Positions 17,820 through 27,099 of a stretch of 64,000 nucleotides of DNA are shown piece after piece; positions within the stretch are counted from its first letter, which is position 1; each line of letters starts with the position of its first letter. The position numbers and the translations under genes were made by a program. Origin of the DNA: Streptomyces muensis. Lineage in GTDB: Bacteria > Actinomycetota > Actinomycetes > Streptomycetales > Streptomycetaceae. Location of the stretch: assembly GCF_021474425.1 (NCBI RefSeq), contig NZ_JAKEIP010000020.1:1-64000 (forward strand), given 5' to 3'. The notes beneath the pieces were generated by a model that worked only from the letters and a program-made list of their open reading frames with translations, was not told the origin of the DNA and did no database searches.

Positions 17820-18782
17820 ATGCAACGTCCGGGGACGCTCGTCCCGTACCACTACGTCGCGATCGGCGGCCTAGGCCCGGAGGACGTGGTCGCCGACGCG
17901 CGCGGCCGGGTGCTGACCGGCGTCGAGGACGGCCGGATCCTGCGCCTCGACGGCCTGGCGGACCCAGCCGAGACCCGGGTCGAAGTGCTCGCCGAGACCG
18001 GCGGACGACCCCTCGGTCTCGAACTCCTCCCGGACGACGCCCTGTTGGTGTGCGACGCCGAACGCGGACTGCTCCGCGTCGACCTCACCGACGGCACCGT
18101 ACGCGTCCTCGCCGACTCGGTTGCGGGGGAGCCGCTGCGGTTCTGCAGCAATGCCGTGGCCCTGCCCGACGGCAGCGTCTGCTTCACCGTCAGCAGCCGC
18201 CGCCACCCCCTGGACCACTGGATCGGCGACCTCGTCGAACACACGGCGACGGGCCGCCTCCTGCACCTCGCCCCCGGCAGCGACACCCCCGAAGTCCTCC
18301 TGGACGGCCTCCAGTTCGCCAACGGCCTCGCCCCGAGCGCCGACGGCTCCTTCCTGGTCGTCGCCGAGACCAGCGAATGCCGCCTCACCCGCTACTGGCT
18401 CACCGGCCCCCGCACCGGACAGAGCGAGCCCTTCGCCGAGAACCTGCCGGGCATGCCGGACAACCTCTGGCGCGGCTCCCCGGACGGCCCGATCTGGGTG
18501 GCGCTGGCCGGCCCGCGCGTACCCCCGCTGAACCTCCTGCACCGCGCCGCACCCGCCGTACGCCGCGGCGCCGCACGCATCGCCGTGCGCGCCCCCTTCC
18601 GCCCCACGGGCACGATCGGCGTCCTCGCGGTCGACGACACCGGTCAGGTCGTGCACCACCTGGCCCGCCGGCACTCCCGCTTCCGCATGGTCACCAGCGT
18701 CTGCGAGACCGGCGGCCGGCTGGTCCTGGGCAGCATGTGGGAGCGGGGCGTCGCGGTGTGCGAGGCACCGGTACCCAAATGA
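17820..18782 (+). CDS. SMP-30/strictosidine synthase-like beta-propeller
   Basis: 320 residues with repeated blade motifs (LLPDDALLVCDAERGLLRVD, NGLAPSADGSFLVVAET, MPDNLWRGSPDGPIWVAL). It resembles the strictosidine synthase/paraoxonase-like group, Ca2+-dependent hydrolases of lactones or phosphotriesters. No signal peptide is seen. Substrate unknown. The ATG at 17820 begins at the conserved part. Confidence 0.8.
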   Translation: MQRPGTLVPYHYVAIGGLGPEDVVADARGRVLTGVEDGRILRLDGLADPAETRVEVLAETGGRPLGLELLPDDALLVCDAERGLLRVDLTDGTVRVLADSVAGEPLRFCSNAVALPDGSVCFTVSSRRHPLDHWIGDLVEHTATGRLLHLAPGSDTPEVLLDGLQFANGLAPSADGSFLVVAETSECRLTRYWLTGPRTGQSEPFAENLPGMPDNLWRGSPDGPIWVALAGPRVPPLNLLHRAAPAVRRGAARIAVRAPFRPTGTIGVLAVDDTGQVVHHLARRHSRFRMVTSVCETGGRLVLGSMWERGVAVCEAPVPK

Positions 18783-18859
18783 GCCCGGCGTACGCTGTTG
18801 ACCGGCCGCGATCACCACGCCAGGTGCGGTGAGGCGGCCCAGGCAGGAGACGTACGACC

Positions 18860-19321
18860 ATGACAGCCCCGAACACCGAGAGCCTGCGCGCCCCCGTCCG
18901 TGCGCCGCGACAGCCCGCCTGGCGGACCCAGGCGCCCGTCGTCGCGGTCGTCGCGCTCGGCGGAGCGATCGGCGCCACGGCCAGGTACGCGGCCTCCCTG
19001 TGGTGGCCGTCCGGGCCCGGCGGCTTCCCCTGGGCGACGTTCTGGATCAATGTCGTGGGCTGCGCGGTGATCGGCGTGTTCATGGTGGTCATCACCGAGG
19101 TGTGGGCCGCCCACCGCCTCGTCCGCCCCTTCTTCGGCACCGGAGTGCTCGGCGGCTTCACGACCTTCTCCACGTACGCCGTCGACATCCAGAAGCAGCT
19201 CGACAGCGGGCATCCGCGGGTGGGCCTGGCCTACCTCGCCGCCACCCTCGTCGCGGCGCTCACGGCCGTCTGGCTCGCGGCGACGGCCACCCGCCGCGTT
19301 CTGAAAGTGAGGCAGCCATGA
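18860..19321 (+). CDS. crcB: Fluoride channel subunit CrcB/Fluc (first)
   Basis: 153 residues, four predicted transmembrane helices. CrcB signatures are present: [18 protein letters not shown] and [17 protein letters not shown]. Fluc proteins export fluoride as dimers of inverted topology. This copy has a 20-residue polar N-terminal extension. The TGA stop overlaps the ATG of the DUF190 gene. Two different CrcB genes in one operon usually make a heterodimer. I saw no fluoride riboswitch consensus in the 77 bp upstream. Confidence 0.93.
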   Translation: MTAPNTESLRAPVRAPRQPAWRTQAPVVAVVALGGAIGATARYAASLWWPSGPGGFPWATFWINVVGCAVIGVFMVVITEVWAAHRLVRPFFGTGVLGGFTTFSTYAVDIQKQLDSGHPRVGLAYLAATLVAALTAVWLAATATRRVLKVRQP

Positions 19322-19722
19322 CCAGGCTGACCGGCAGGGCCCTGCGCCTGACCGTCTTCGTCGGCGAGCACGACACCTGGCACCACAAACCCCTGTACGC
19401 GGAGATCGTGCACCGCGCCCACGCCGCCGGTCTCGCCGGAGCGAGCGTCTTCCGCGGCATCGAGGGGTTCGGCGCCTCCTCCCTGATCCACACCTCACGG
19501 CTGCTGTCCCTGAGCGAGGACCTGCCGGTCGCGATCGTGGTCGTCGACACCGAGGAACGCGTACGGGCCTTCCTGCCGCAGCTCGACGAACTCGTCACCG
19601 AAGGGCTCGTCACCCTCGACGACTGCGAGGTCATCCGGTACATCGGCCGCGGCGACACCCCGCCCGAACCGCCCGAAGCGGACAACACAGGTAAGAACAC
19701 GGAAGGTAAGAAGGCGCCGTGA
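19318..19722 (+). CDS. DUF190 protein in fluoride operon
   Basis: 134 residues. The core matches DUF190, a PII-like ferredoxin fold ([46 protein letters not shown]). Family function is not established; it is commonly encoded with CrcB, so a role in sensing or gating fluoride export is an inference. Start and stop both overlap CrcB genes by 4 bp. The last 25 residues are a polar, Pro/Glu/Lys-rich tail. Confidence 0.9.
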   Translation: MTRLTGRALRLTVFVGEHDTWHHKPLYAEIVHRAHAAGLAGASVFRGIEGFGASSLIHTSRLLSLSEDLPVAIVVVDTEERVRAFLPQLDELVTEGLVTLDDCEVIRYIGRGDTPPEPPEADNTGKNTEGKKAP

Positions 19723-20093
19723 ACTGGCTGCTGGTGATCGCAGGCGCCGTCGTCGGCGCACCCCTGCGCTATCTCACCGACCGGGCCGTGCAGTCCCGGC
19801 ACGACTCGGTGTTCCCGTGGGGCACCTTCCTGGTCAACGTCAGCGGCTGTCTGATCCTCGGCCTGGTCACCGGCGCGGCGGCCCAGGGCGCCCTGAGCTC
19901 CCACCTTCAGCTGCTGCTCGGCACCGGCCTGTGCGGCGCCCTGACCACGTACTCGACCTTCTCGTACGAGACCCTCCGGCTGGCGGAGACCGGCGCCGGG
20001 CTCTACGCCGTCGCCAACATCGCGGGGAGCGTGACCGCGGGCCTCGGTGCGGCGTTCGTGGGGGTTTCGCTCGCCCAGGCGGTGTGGTCCTAG
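19719..20093 (+). CDS. crcB: Fluoride channel subunit CrcB/Fluc (second)
   Basis: 124 residues, four membrane helices, with FLVNVSGC and [17 protein letters not shown] matching the Fluc pore motifs. It is shorter than the first copy and probably its heterodimer partner in opposite orientation. The GTG start overlaps the DUF190 stop (GTGA). Confidence 0.93.
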   Translation: MNWLLVIAGAVVGAPLRYLTDRAVQSRHDSVFPWGTFLVNVSGCLILGLVTGAAAQGALSSHLQLLLGTGLCGALTTYSTFSYETLRLAETGAGLYAVANIAGSVTAGLGAAFVGVSLAQAVWS

Positions 20094-20140
20094 GCCGCCA
20101 CGTGGCGTTGTCGGCGCGGGGATCACACCCGCACCTGGTA

Positions 20141-20161
20141 GGACAGTGCGCGCCACTGTCC
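20141..20161. repeat. Short inverted repeat before uppP
   Basis: GGACAGTG and CACTGTCC (8-bp arms, 5-base loop) lie 26 bp before the uppP start and 47 bp after the second crcB gene. It could terminate the fluoride operon or act as an operator for uppP; the sequence does not decide. Confidence 0.3.
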
Positions 20162-20186
20162 CGCCGACCCCCCGGAACTGGATCCC

Positions 20187-21026
20187 ATGAGCGCCATCAG
20201 CGTCGGTCAGGCCATCGTCCTCGGAGCCGTCGAGGGCGTGACCGAGTTCCTGCCCGTGTCCTCGACCGGCCATCTGAAGATCGCCGAGGGGCTCATGGGC
20301 ATCCCCGTCGACGACGACGCGGTCGTCGGGTTCTCGGCCGTCATCCAGGTCGGCGCGATCACCGCCGTGCTCGTGTACTTCTTCAAGGACATCGTGCGGA
20401 TCGTCTCCGCGTGGCTGCGCGGGCTGCGGGACAAGGAGGAGCGCTACCACCACGACTACAAGTTCGCCTGGTGGGTGATCTACGCGACGATCCCGATCAT
20501 CGCGGTCGGCCTGGCCGCCAAGCCGCTCATCAAGGGGCCGCTCGCCTCGCTGTGGGTCGTCGCGGGTTCGCTGATCGTCGGCAGCGGGGTGATGTGGGCG
20601 GCGGACCAGATGGGACGGCACAAGCGCGGGGAGGACGACACCTCCTTCAAGGACGCGATGCTCGTCGGCAGCTCCCAGATCCTCGCCCTGCTGTTCCCGG
20701 GCTTCTCGCGCTCCGGCGCCACGATGTCCACGGCGCTGATGCTCGACCTCGACCGGGTCGCCGCCACCCGGCTGTCCTTCTTCCTCGGCATCCCGGCCCT
20801 CACCGGCGCCGGCATCTACGAGCTGAAGGACGCCCTCGGCACGACCGGCACCGGCGCGCTGCCGCTGGCCGTCGGCACCGCCGTCTCCTTCGTCGTCGCC
20901 TACGCCTCCATCGCCTGGCTGCTGAAGTTCGTCGCCAAGCACTCGTTCAACGCGTTCGTGATCTACCGGATCGTGGTCGGGGTGCTGCTGTTCGGGCTGT
21001 TGGGCGCGGGCGTGATCAACAGTTGA
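20187..21026 (+). CDS. uppP: Undecaprenyl-diphosphatase UppP/BacA
   Basis: 279 residues, a polytopic membrane enzyme (about eight helices). It removes a phosphate from undecaprenyl diphosphate so the lipid can return to cell wall synthesis; extra copies give bacitracin tolerance. Both BacA signatures are seen: EGVTEFLPVSSTGH near residue 12 and LLFPGFSRSGATMSTAL near 168-184. Streptomyces often carry more than one BacA-type protein. The ATG at 20187 begins the standard N-terminus. Confidence 0.95.
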   Translation: MSAISVGQAIVLGAVEGVTEFLPVSSTGHLKIAEGLMGIPVDDDAVVGFSAVIQVGAITAVLVYFFKDIVRIVSAWLRGLRDKEERYHHDYKFAWWVIYATIPIIAVGLAAKPLIKGPLASLWVVAGSLIVGSGVMWAADQMGRHKRGEDDTSFKDAMLVGSSQILALLFPGFSRSGATMSTALMLDLDRVAATRLSFFLGIPALTGAGIYELKDALGTTGTGALPLAVGTAVSFVVAYASIAWLLKFVAKHSFNAFVIYRIVVGVLLFGLLGAGVINS

Positions 21027-21090
21027 CACGGATCCGGCGTGAAGCCGACTTTCAGGCCCCACACCCGGTGAATCTTTTCTTTCGGCTCCC

Positions 21091-21120
21091 TTGACACCAC
21101 CCACGGCCCACCCGGAGTAT
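21091..21120 (+). promoter_or_regulatory. Promoter of the GntR gene, probably leaderless
   Basis: A perfect TTGACA (21091-21096) is followed after 18 bp by GAGTAT (21115-21120). Initiation 6-8 bases further would fall on or just before the GTG at 21128, so the transcript probably begins at the start codon. Confidence 0.5.
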
Positions 21121-21127
21121 CACTCCT

Positions 21128-21859
21128 GTGAACCTGTCAGACAGCCGGACAGCCGGACAGCCCCCGCGACGCATCAGCGCCATGGAAGCCGTCCTGGCAC
21201 ACCTCCGTAGCGCCATCGAGCGCGGCGAGTACGCCATCGGCGACAAGCTGCCCTCCGAGGCGGAGCTCTGCCGCACCCTGGAGATCAGCCGACCCGTCCT
21301 GCGCGAGGCCCTCAGGGCCCTGCAGACCATGGGTCTGACCGTCTCCAAGACCGGCAAGGGCACCTTCGTCGTCGCGAACGCCGTCGAGGACCCCACCTTC
21401 GGCGACTACGCGGCCAGCGATCTGCTGGAGGTGCGCCGGCACGTCGAGATCCCGGTCGCCGGGTACGCGGCCCTGCGCCGCACCCCGGAGAACCTCGACC
21501 ACCTGGCCCATCTGCTCGACCGGATGGAACGGGAGACGGACACCACCGCGTGGGTCGCGATGGACACCCTCTTCCACCTGGCCGTGGCCGAGGCCGCCCA
21601 GAACCCGGTGTTCCGCCGGGTCATCGAGGAGATCCGCGACGCACTGGCGCGTCAGTCGGCCTTCCTCAACGAGCTGGGCGGCCGCCGCGAGCAGTCCAAC
21701 CGCGAGCACCGGGCCATCGTCGAGGCGCTGATCGACGGTTCCGAACTCGACGCGACCGACGCCATGGCCCACCACCTGGACCGCGTCGAGACCACCCTCA
21801 CCGACATCGTGCGCCCCGCGCGCACGGACAGCACCACGGAAGGCGGACCCGAGGCGTGA
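21128..21859 (+). CDS. GntR/FadR family regulator
   Basis: 243 residues: an N-terminal winged helix (about 18-80, [20 protein letters not shown]) and an all-helical FCD ligand domain (about 95-225) with metal-coordinating residues such as [15 protein letters not shown] and [12 protein letters not shown]. It overlaps the permease gene by 4 bp and most likely controls the asparagine/aspartate genes that follow. GTG start; no ribosome binding site is evident, which fits the leaderless reading. Confidence 0.9.
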   Translation: MNLSDSRTAGQPPRRISAMEAVLAHLRSAIERGEYAIGDKLPSEAELCRTLEISRPVLREALRALQTMGLTVSKTGKGTFVVANAVEDPTFGDYAASDLLEVRRHVEIPVAGYAALRRTPENLDHLAHLLDRMERETDTTAWVAMDTLFHLAVAEAAQNPVFRRVIEEIRDALARQSAFLNELGGRREQSNREHRAIVEALIDGSELDATDAMAHHLDRVETTLTDIVRPARTDSTTEGGPEA

Positions 21860-23295
21860 GCGAGCAGCACCTCAAAGAAGAGACGCGCCCCCAGTCCGGT
21901 CACGTAGACGCCGGAGACCTCGGCTACAGCAAGTCGCTGAAGTCCCGGCACGTCAACATGATCGCCATCGGCGGAGCCATCGGCACCGGCCTGTTCCTCG
22001 GTGCCGGAGGCCGTCTCGCCGACGCCGGCCCGTCCCTGTTCATCGCCTACGCGGTCTGCGGAATCTTCGCCTTCCTCGTCGTGCGCGCCCTCGGCGAACT
22101 CGTCCTGTACCGCCCGTCCTCCGGCGCCTTCGTGTCGTACGCCCGGGAGTTCATGGGCGAGAAGGGCGCGTACACCGCGGGCTGGATGTACTTCCTCAAC
22201 TGGGCCACCACCGGCATCGCCGACATCACCGCGGTGGCCACGTACACCCACTACTGGGGCATGTTCTCCGACATCCCGCAGTGGGTGATCGCGCTGATAG
22301 CCCTGGCCGTCGTCCTCACCGTGAACCTGATCTCGGTGAAGATCTTCGGCGAACTGGAGTTCTGGTTCGCCATCGTCAAGGTCGGCGCGCTCGTCGTCTT
22401 CATGTGCATCGGCATCTTCCTGCTGGTCACCCAGCACCCCGTCGACGGCACGACCCCCGGCCCGTCCCTGATCACCGACCACGGCGGTGTCTTCCCCAAC
22501 GGCCTGCTGCCCATGCTGCTGATCATCCAGGGCGTCGTCTTCGCCTACGCCTCCGTCGAGCTGGTCGGCGTCGCCGCCGGCGAGACCGAGAACCCCGAGA
22601 AGATCATGCCGAAGGCGATCAACTCGATCATGTGGCGCGTCGGCCTGTTCTACGTCGGCTCCGTCGTCCTTCTCTCGATGCTGCTGCCCTGGTCCTCGTA
22701 CAAGGCAGGCGAGAGCCCCTTCGTCACCGTGCTCTCCAACATCGGCATCCCGGCGGCAGGCGGCGTCATGAACCTGGTCGTGATGACGGCGGCCATGTCC
22801 TCGCTCAACTCCGGCCTGTACTCCACCGGCCGCATCCTGCGCTCCATGGCGATGTCCGGCTCCGCCCCGAAGTTCACCTCGGTGATGAGCCGCAGCCAGG
22901 TCCCGTACGGCGGCATCCTGCTCACCAGCGGTATCTGTGTCCTCGGCGTCGGCCTCAACTTCGTCGTCCCCGCCGACGCGTTCGAGATCGTGCTGAACTT
23001 CGCGGCGATCGGCATCCTCGCCACCTGGGGCATGATCATGATCTGTCACCTGCTCTTCTGGCAGAAGACCCAGAAGGGTGAGCTCACCCGCCCCGGCTAC
23101 CGACTGCCGGGCTCCCCCTGGACCGAACTCGTGACGCTGGCCTTCCTCGCCTCCGTCCTGGTCCTCATGTACGCCGACGGAGGCGCCGGCCGCACCACCG
23201 TGCTGTGCCTGCCGCTGATCGTCCTGGCGCTGGTCGCGGGCTGGTTCGGCATCCGCCGCCGTGTCGCGCGCACCGCAAGCAAGGCCGACGCGTGA
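21856..23295 (+). CDS. Amino acid permease (AnsP-like)
   Basis: 479 residues, twelve predicted transmembrane helices, APC superfamily (amino acid transporter family). The unwound helix 1 motif [13 protein letters not shown] begins near residue 40. The closest type is asparagine/GABA permeases, and the following asparaginase and aspartase genes support asparagine uptake. The GTG start overlaps the regulator's stop by 4 bp. The long C-terminal half continues the usual fold with a short basic tail. Confidence 0.92.
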   Translation: MSEQHLKEETRPQSGHVDAGDLGYSKSLKSRHVNMIAIGGAIGTGLFLGAGGRLADAGPSLFIAYAVCGIFAFLVVRALGELVLYRPSSGAFVSYAREFMGEKGAYTAGWMYFLNWATTGIADITAVATYTHYWGMFSDIPQWVIALIALAVVLTVNLISVKIFGELEFWFAIVKVGALVVFMCIGIFLLVTQHPVDGTTPGPSLITDHGGVFPNGLLPMLLIIQGVVFAYASVELVGVAAGETENPEKIMPKAINSIMWRVGLFYVGSVVLLSMLLPWSSYKAGESPFVTVLSNIGIPAAGGVMNLVVMTAAMSSLNSGLYSTGRILRSMAMSGSAPKFTSVMSRSQVPYGGILLTSGICVLGVGLNFVVPADAFEIVLNFAAIGILATWGMIMICHLLFWQKTQKGELTRPGYRLPGSPWTELVTLAFLASVLVLMYADGGAGRTTVLCLPLIVLALVAGWFGIRRRVARTASKADA

Positions 23296-23345
23296 GACCC
23301 GTGTCGGTCGACGACCCCTCATCGACCCACGACAACCAGGCAGTG

Positions 23346-24362
23346 ATGTACAGCAGTTCCACAGCGGACGCACCCCTTGTCCGCGAACCTCTCCACGCCC
23401 CCGTCGCCCACCTCATACGCGGCGGAATGATCGAAGGCATCCACTACGGCTCCGTCGTCGTCCTCGGCACCGACGGCGAGGTCCAGTTCCAGCTCGGTGA
23501 CATCGAGGCCGCCTTCTACCCGCGCTCCGCGCTCAAGCCCGTCCAGGCCGTCGCCATGGCACGGGCCGGGCTCCCGCTCGACGGCGAGCTGCTCTCGCTC
23601 ACTGCTGCCAGCCACTCCGGCGAGGAACGTCACCTCGCCGGAACCCGGCGCATCCTCGAACTCGCCGGACTCACCGAGGACCGGCTGCGCAACGTCCCGG
23701 ACATGCCGTTCGACCCGGTCGTCCGGGACACCTGGATCCGGGAGGGCCGCGCGCCCTCCCGGCTCGCCCAGAACTGCTCCGGCAAGCACGCCGCCATGTT
23801 GTACACCTGCGCCCTGAACGGCTGGTCCCTGGACGACTACCTCGATCCCGGGCACCCGCTCCAGCAGGCCATCGCGGAGATCGTCGAGGACCTGACCGGT
23901 CAGCGGATCGCGCAGGTGACCGTCGACGGGTGCGGGGCGCCGTTGTTCTCCGTCTCGCTGCACGGGCTCGCCCGGGCCGCCGCCCGGATCACGGCCGCGG
24001 TGCCGGGTACGCCGGAGGCGCGGGTCGCGGACGCGATGCGGTCTCATGCCGAGATGGCCTCCGGGTCCGGGCGGGACGTGGCCGCGTTGATGCGGGCCGT
24101 GCCGGGGCTGCTCGCCAAGGACGGGTTCGAGGGAGTGCAGGTCGCCGCGCTGCCGGACGGGCGGGCCGTCGCCGTGAAGATCGCCGACGGGGCCAATCGG
24201 GCGCGGGTGCCGGTGGCTGCCGCCGCGCTCGCCTGGGCCGGGGTTGATCCTGGGTTGCTCACCGAGTTCCAGGGTGAGGCGTTGCTCGGGGGCGGCCAGG
24301 AGGTCGGGCGTGTGCGGCCCGTTCGGTCGCTGGAGCCGGTTGTTGTTTCGGCGTGCGCCTAA
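23346..24362 (+). CDS. Type II-like asparaginase (PF06089 family)
   Basis: 338 residues, cytoplasmic. It belongs to the Rhizobium etli-type asparaginases, unrelated to the E. coli enzymes. Visible motifs are YPRSALKPVQA (about 58-68) with the Ser-Lys pair typical of this fold, ASHSGEERH, NCSGKHAAML (about 140-149, with the Cys and Lys) and GCGAPLFSVSLHGLARA. It releases ammonia and aspartate from asparagine, feeding the next enzyme. An upstream in-frame GTG at 23301 is possible; the ATG at 23346 starts nearer the conserved part. It lies 50 bp after the permease gene. Confidence 0.9.
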   Translation: MYSSSTADAPLVREPLHAPVAHLIRGGMIEGIHYGSVVVLGTDGEVQFQLGDIEAAFYPRSALKPVQAVAMARAGLPLDGELLSLTAASHSGEERHLAGTRRILELAGLTEDRLRNVPDMPFDPVVRDTWIREGRAPSRLAQNCSGKHAAMLYTCALNGWSLDDYLDPGHPLQQAIAEIVEDLTGQRIAQVTVDGCGAPLFSVSLHGLARAAARITAAVPGTPEARVADAMRSHAEMASGSGRDVAALMRAVPGLLAKDGFEGVQVAALPDGRAVAVKIADGANRARVPVAAAALAWAGVDPGLLTEFQGEALLGGGQEVGRVRPVRSLEPVVVSACA

Positions 24363-24385
24363 GGATGTGCCGGAATTCTTGTACG

Positions 24386-24443
24386 GCGGCTGCGGGTTGT
24401 TTGTGGCTTGTCGCGCAGTTCCCCGCGCCCCTTTCAGGGGCGC
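24386..24443. repeat. Dispersed GC-rich palindromic repeat, copy A
   Basis: GGCGGCTGCGGG through GCAGTTCCCCGCGCCCC matches copies at 26897-26962 (inverted, partial) and 47650-47744. The end forms a hairpin with 7-bp arms GCGCCCC (24425-24431) and GGGGCGC (24437-24443). It sits between asparaginase and aspartase genes and may act as a terminator or transcript stabiliser. Confidence 0.6.
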
Positions 24444-24479
24444 TCACCTCACCATCGTAGAAAGAAGAACCGTTCCCTC

Positions 24480-25889
24480 ATGAACGTCGTCACCCGTAGC
24501 GAGCACGATCTGCTGGGCGATCGGGACGTCCCCGGCGATGCCTACTGGGGTGTTCACACCCTGCGGGCCACGGAGAACTTCCCGATCACTGGGACGCCGA
24601 TCTCCGCTTACCCGCACCTGATCGACGCCCTGGCCGCCGTGAAGGAGGCCGCCGCTCTCGCCAACGAGGAGCTCGGGCTGCTGGAGGCGAAGAAGGCCGG
24701 TGCGATCGTCGCCGCCTGCCGGGAGATCCGGTCCGGGAAGCTGCACGACCAGTTCGTGGTCGACGTCATCCAGGGCGGCGCGGGCACCTCGACCAACATG
24801 AACGCCAACGAGGTCGTCGCCAACCGGGCGCTGGAGCTGCTGGGCCACGCCAAGGGCCAGTACGAGTACCTGCACCCCAACGAGGACGTCAACCTCGGTC
24901 AGTCGACGAACGACGTCTACCCGACCGCCGTCAAGATCGCGACGGTGTTCGCGGTGCGCGGGCTGCTCAAGGGGATGTCCGTGCTTCAGGACTCCTTCGC
25001 CCGCAAGGCTGTCGAGTTCCGTGACGTGCTCAAGATGGGCCGTACACAGTTGCAGGACGCGGTGCCGATGACGCTGGGGCAGGAGTTCTCGGCGTACGCG
25101 GTCATGATGGACGAGGACCGGTCACGTCTTGCCGAGGCGGTCGAGTTGATCCATGAGATCAACCTGGGCGCCACGGCCATCGGGACCGGCCTCAACGCCC
25201 CCGCCGGATACGCCGAGTCGGCCCGCCGGCACCTCGCCGAGATCACCGGGCTCCAGCTGGTCACCGCGGCCAACTTGGTCGAGGCGACCCAGGACTGCGG
25301 GGCGTTCGTGCAGATGTCGGGCGTGCTCAAGCGGATCGCCGTGAAGCTGTCCAAGAGCTGCAACGACCTGCGCCTGCTGTCCTCGGGGCCGCGTGCGGGC
25401 CTCGGTGAGATCAACCTGCCGCCGGTGCAGGCCGGTTCGTCGATCATGCCGGGCAAGGTCAACCCGGTGATCCCCGAGGTCGTCAACCAGGTCGCCTTCG
25501 AGGTGATCGGCAACGACGTGGCCATCACCATGGCCGCCGAGGCCGGACAGCTCCAGCTCAACGCCTTCGAGCCGATCATCCTGCACTCCCTGTCGGAGTC
25601 GATCACCCACCTCCGCGCTGCCTGCCTCACCCTCGCGGAGCGGTGCGTGGACGGCATCACCGCCAACACCGAGGCGCTGCGCCGGACCGTGGAGAACTCC
25701 ATCGGCCTGGTCACCGCCCTGAACCCGCACATCGGGTACACGGCGGCCACCGACATCGCCAAGGAGGCCCTCGTCACCGGCCGAGGCGTGGCCGAACTCG
25801 TCCTGGAGAAGGGCCTGTTGCCCGCCGAGACCCTGGCCGACCTGCTCCGTCCGGAAGTCCTCGCGGGCAGCCGCCAGGCCCTGGCCTGA
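24480..25889 (+). CDS. aspA: Aspartate ammonia-lyase
   Basis: 469 residues, the standard length. It reversibly converts aspartate to fumarate and ammonia. Superfamily signatures are intact: [11 protein letters not shown] (about 102-112), GQSTNDVYP (about 140-148) and the catalytic loop [12 protein letters not shown] (about 318-329). Asparaginase supplies the aspartate. A purine run AGAAAGAAGAA at 24460-24470 precedes the ATG. A copy of the dispersed repeat separates it from the asparaginase gene, so it may have its own promoter. Confidence 0.95.
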   Translation: MNVVTRSEHDLLGDRDVPGDAYWGVHTLRATENFPITGTPISAYPHLIDALAAVKEAAALANEELGLLEAKKAGAIVAACREIRSGKLHDQFVVDVIQGGAGTSTNMNANEVVANRALELLGHAKGQYEYLHPNEDVNLGQSTNDVYPTAVKIATVFAVRGLLKGMSVLQDSFARKAVEFRDVLKMGRTQLQDAVPMTLGQEFSAYAVMMDEDRSRLAEAVELIHEINLGATAIGTGLNAPAGYAESARRHLAEITGLQLVTAANLVEATQDCGAFVQMSGVLKRIAVKLSKSCNDLRLLSSGPRAGLGEINLPPVQAGSSIMPGKVNPVIPEVVNQVAFEVIGNDVAITMAAEAGQLQLNAFEPIILHSLSESITHLRAACLTLAERCVDGITANTEALRRTVENSIGLVTALNPHIGYTAATDIAKEALVTGRGVAELVLEKGLLPAETLADLLRPEVLAGSRQALA

Positions 25890-25941
25890 CCAGCAGGAAC
25901 CCCTACCTCGGGATGCGCGCCGGGACCGGCCGGAAGGCACA

Positions 25942-26883
25942 ATGGTGATCATGGCAGCGTCGACGTCGTCACTGACCTTCCAGCCGGTCCTGGAGCGCAT
26001 CGCGGAGGAGATCGGGCGGACCCCCGGCCGCGGCCGCCCCGCCGACTACATCCCGGCGCTCGCGGCCTGCGACCCGCGTAGCTTCGGCATGGCCGTCGCG
26101 GAACTCGACGGCACGGTGTACGGCGTGGGGGACTGGCGCGAGCCGTTCTCCACGCAGTCCATCACCAAGGTGTTCACCCTCGCGCTCGACCTGGCCCGCG
26201 AGGGCGACGAACTCTGGGAGCACGTGGGCCGCGAGCCCTCCGGCAACCCCTTCAACTCCCTGATCCAGCTGGAGTACGAGAACGGCATCCCCCGCAACCC
26301 GTTCATCAACGCGGGCGCCCTCGTCGTCACCGACCGCCTCCAGACCCGTACCGGAGACGCTGCAGGTGGGCTGCGGGACTTCCTCCGCGCCGAGAGCGGC
26401 AACCCGACCCTGGACTTCGACCAGGACGTCGCCGCCTCCGAGTCCACACACGGCGACCGCAACGCCGCCCTCGCCCATTTCATGGCGTCCTACGGCAACA
26501 TCGACAACCCGGTGCCGGACCTGCTCGACCAGTACTTCCGGCAGTGCTCGATCAAGGCGTCCTGCGCCGACCTCGCCCTCGCCACCACCTTCCTCGCCCG
26601 CCACGGCGTCCGCGCCGACGGCACCCGCCTCCTCACCCGCAGCCAGGCCAAACAGGTCAACGCGGTCATGCTGACCTGCGGAACGTACGACGCGGCGGGC
26701 GACTTCGCCTACCGGGTGGGCCTGCCCGGCAAGAGCGGCGTCGGAGGCGGCATCATCGCGGTCGTACCGGGCCGCTGCACGCTGTGCGTCTGGAGCCCCG
26801 GGCTGGATGAACGCGGCAACTCGGTGGCGGGAGTGGCAGCCCTGGACAGATTCACCACGCTGACGGGCTTGTCGGTGTTCTAG
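25942..26883 (+). CDS. glsA: Glutaminase
   Basis: 313 residues, a serine-dependent glutaminase of the beta-lactamase fold. It converts glutamine to glutamate and ammonia. The Ser-x-x-Lys motif is QSITK (Ser73, Lys76); NPFINAGALVV, ASYGNIDNPVPD and the C-terminal GKSGVGGGIIAVVP complete the active site. CGGAAGG at 25931-25937 supports ATG 25942; ATG 25951 is also possible. It follows aspA by 52 bp and extends the amide-catabolism cluster. Confidence 0.93.
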   Translation: MVIMAASTSSLTFQPVLERIAEEIGRTPGRGRPADYIPALAACDPRSFGMAVAELDGTVYGVGDWREPFSTQSITKVFTLALDLAREGDELWEHVGREPSGNPFNSLIQLEYENGIPRNPFINAGALVVTDRLQTRTGDAAGGLRDFLRAESGNPTLDFDQDVAASESTHGDRNAALAHFMASYGNIDNPVPDLLDQYFRQCSIKASCADLALATTFLARHGVRADGTRLLTRSQAKQVNAVMLTCGTYDAAGDFAYRVGLPGKSGVGGGIIAVVPGRCTLCVWSPGLDERGNSVAGVAALDRFTTLTGLSVF

Positions 26884-26896
26884 AGAGGACTCTTTC

Positions 26897-26962
26897 ACGC
26901 GGGCTGCGGCCACGCCCTTCAGGGCGGGGAACTGCGCGACAAGCCCCCACCGGCCCGCACCC
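26897..26962. repeat. Dispersed GC-rich repeat, copy C (inverted, partial)
   Basis: ACGCCCTTCAGGGCGGGGAACTG and following GCGCGACAAGCCCCC read as the reverse complement of the element at 24386-24443 and 47650-47744, with a shortened arm. It lies in the 216-bp gap after the glutaminase gene, where I see no other feature. Its place directly after a stop codon fits a terminator role. Confidence 0.5.
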
Positions 26963-27099
26963 TGCGAACCGCCGCACCAGGCAGACGCTCCCCACCAACC
27001 ACAACCCCCGGCAGACGATCACGCGCCGGACACACCACGTCCTCCCCCCGGAGAGAACCGCGTCAACTCGCGGTCACCCCACGTTGACACCCTGCCCGA

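Noticed and set aside
18783-18859. Possible fluoride riboswitch before the first crcB gene
   Set aside because: The conserved pseudoknot sequences are not visible in this 77-bp gap.
19260-21104. 614-codon minus-strand frame opposite crcB and uppP
   Set aside because: Antisense shadow; the plus-strand genes have clear families.
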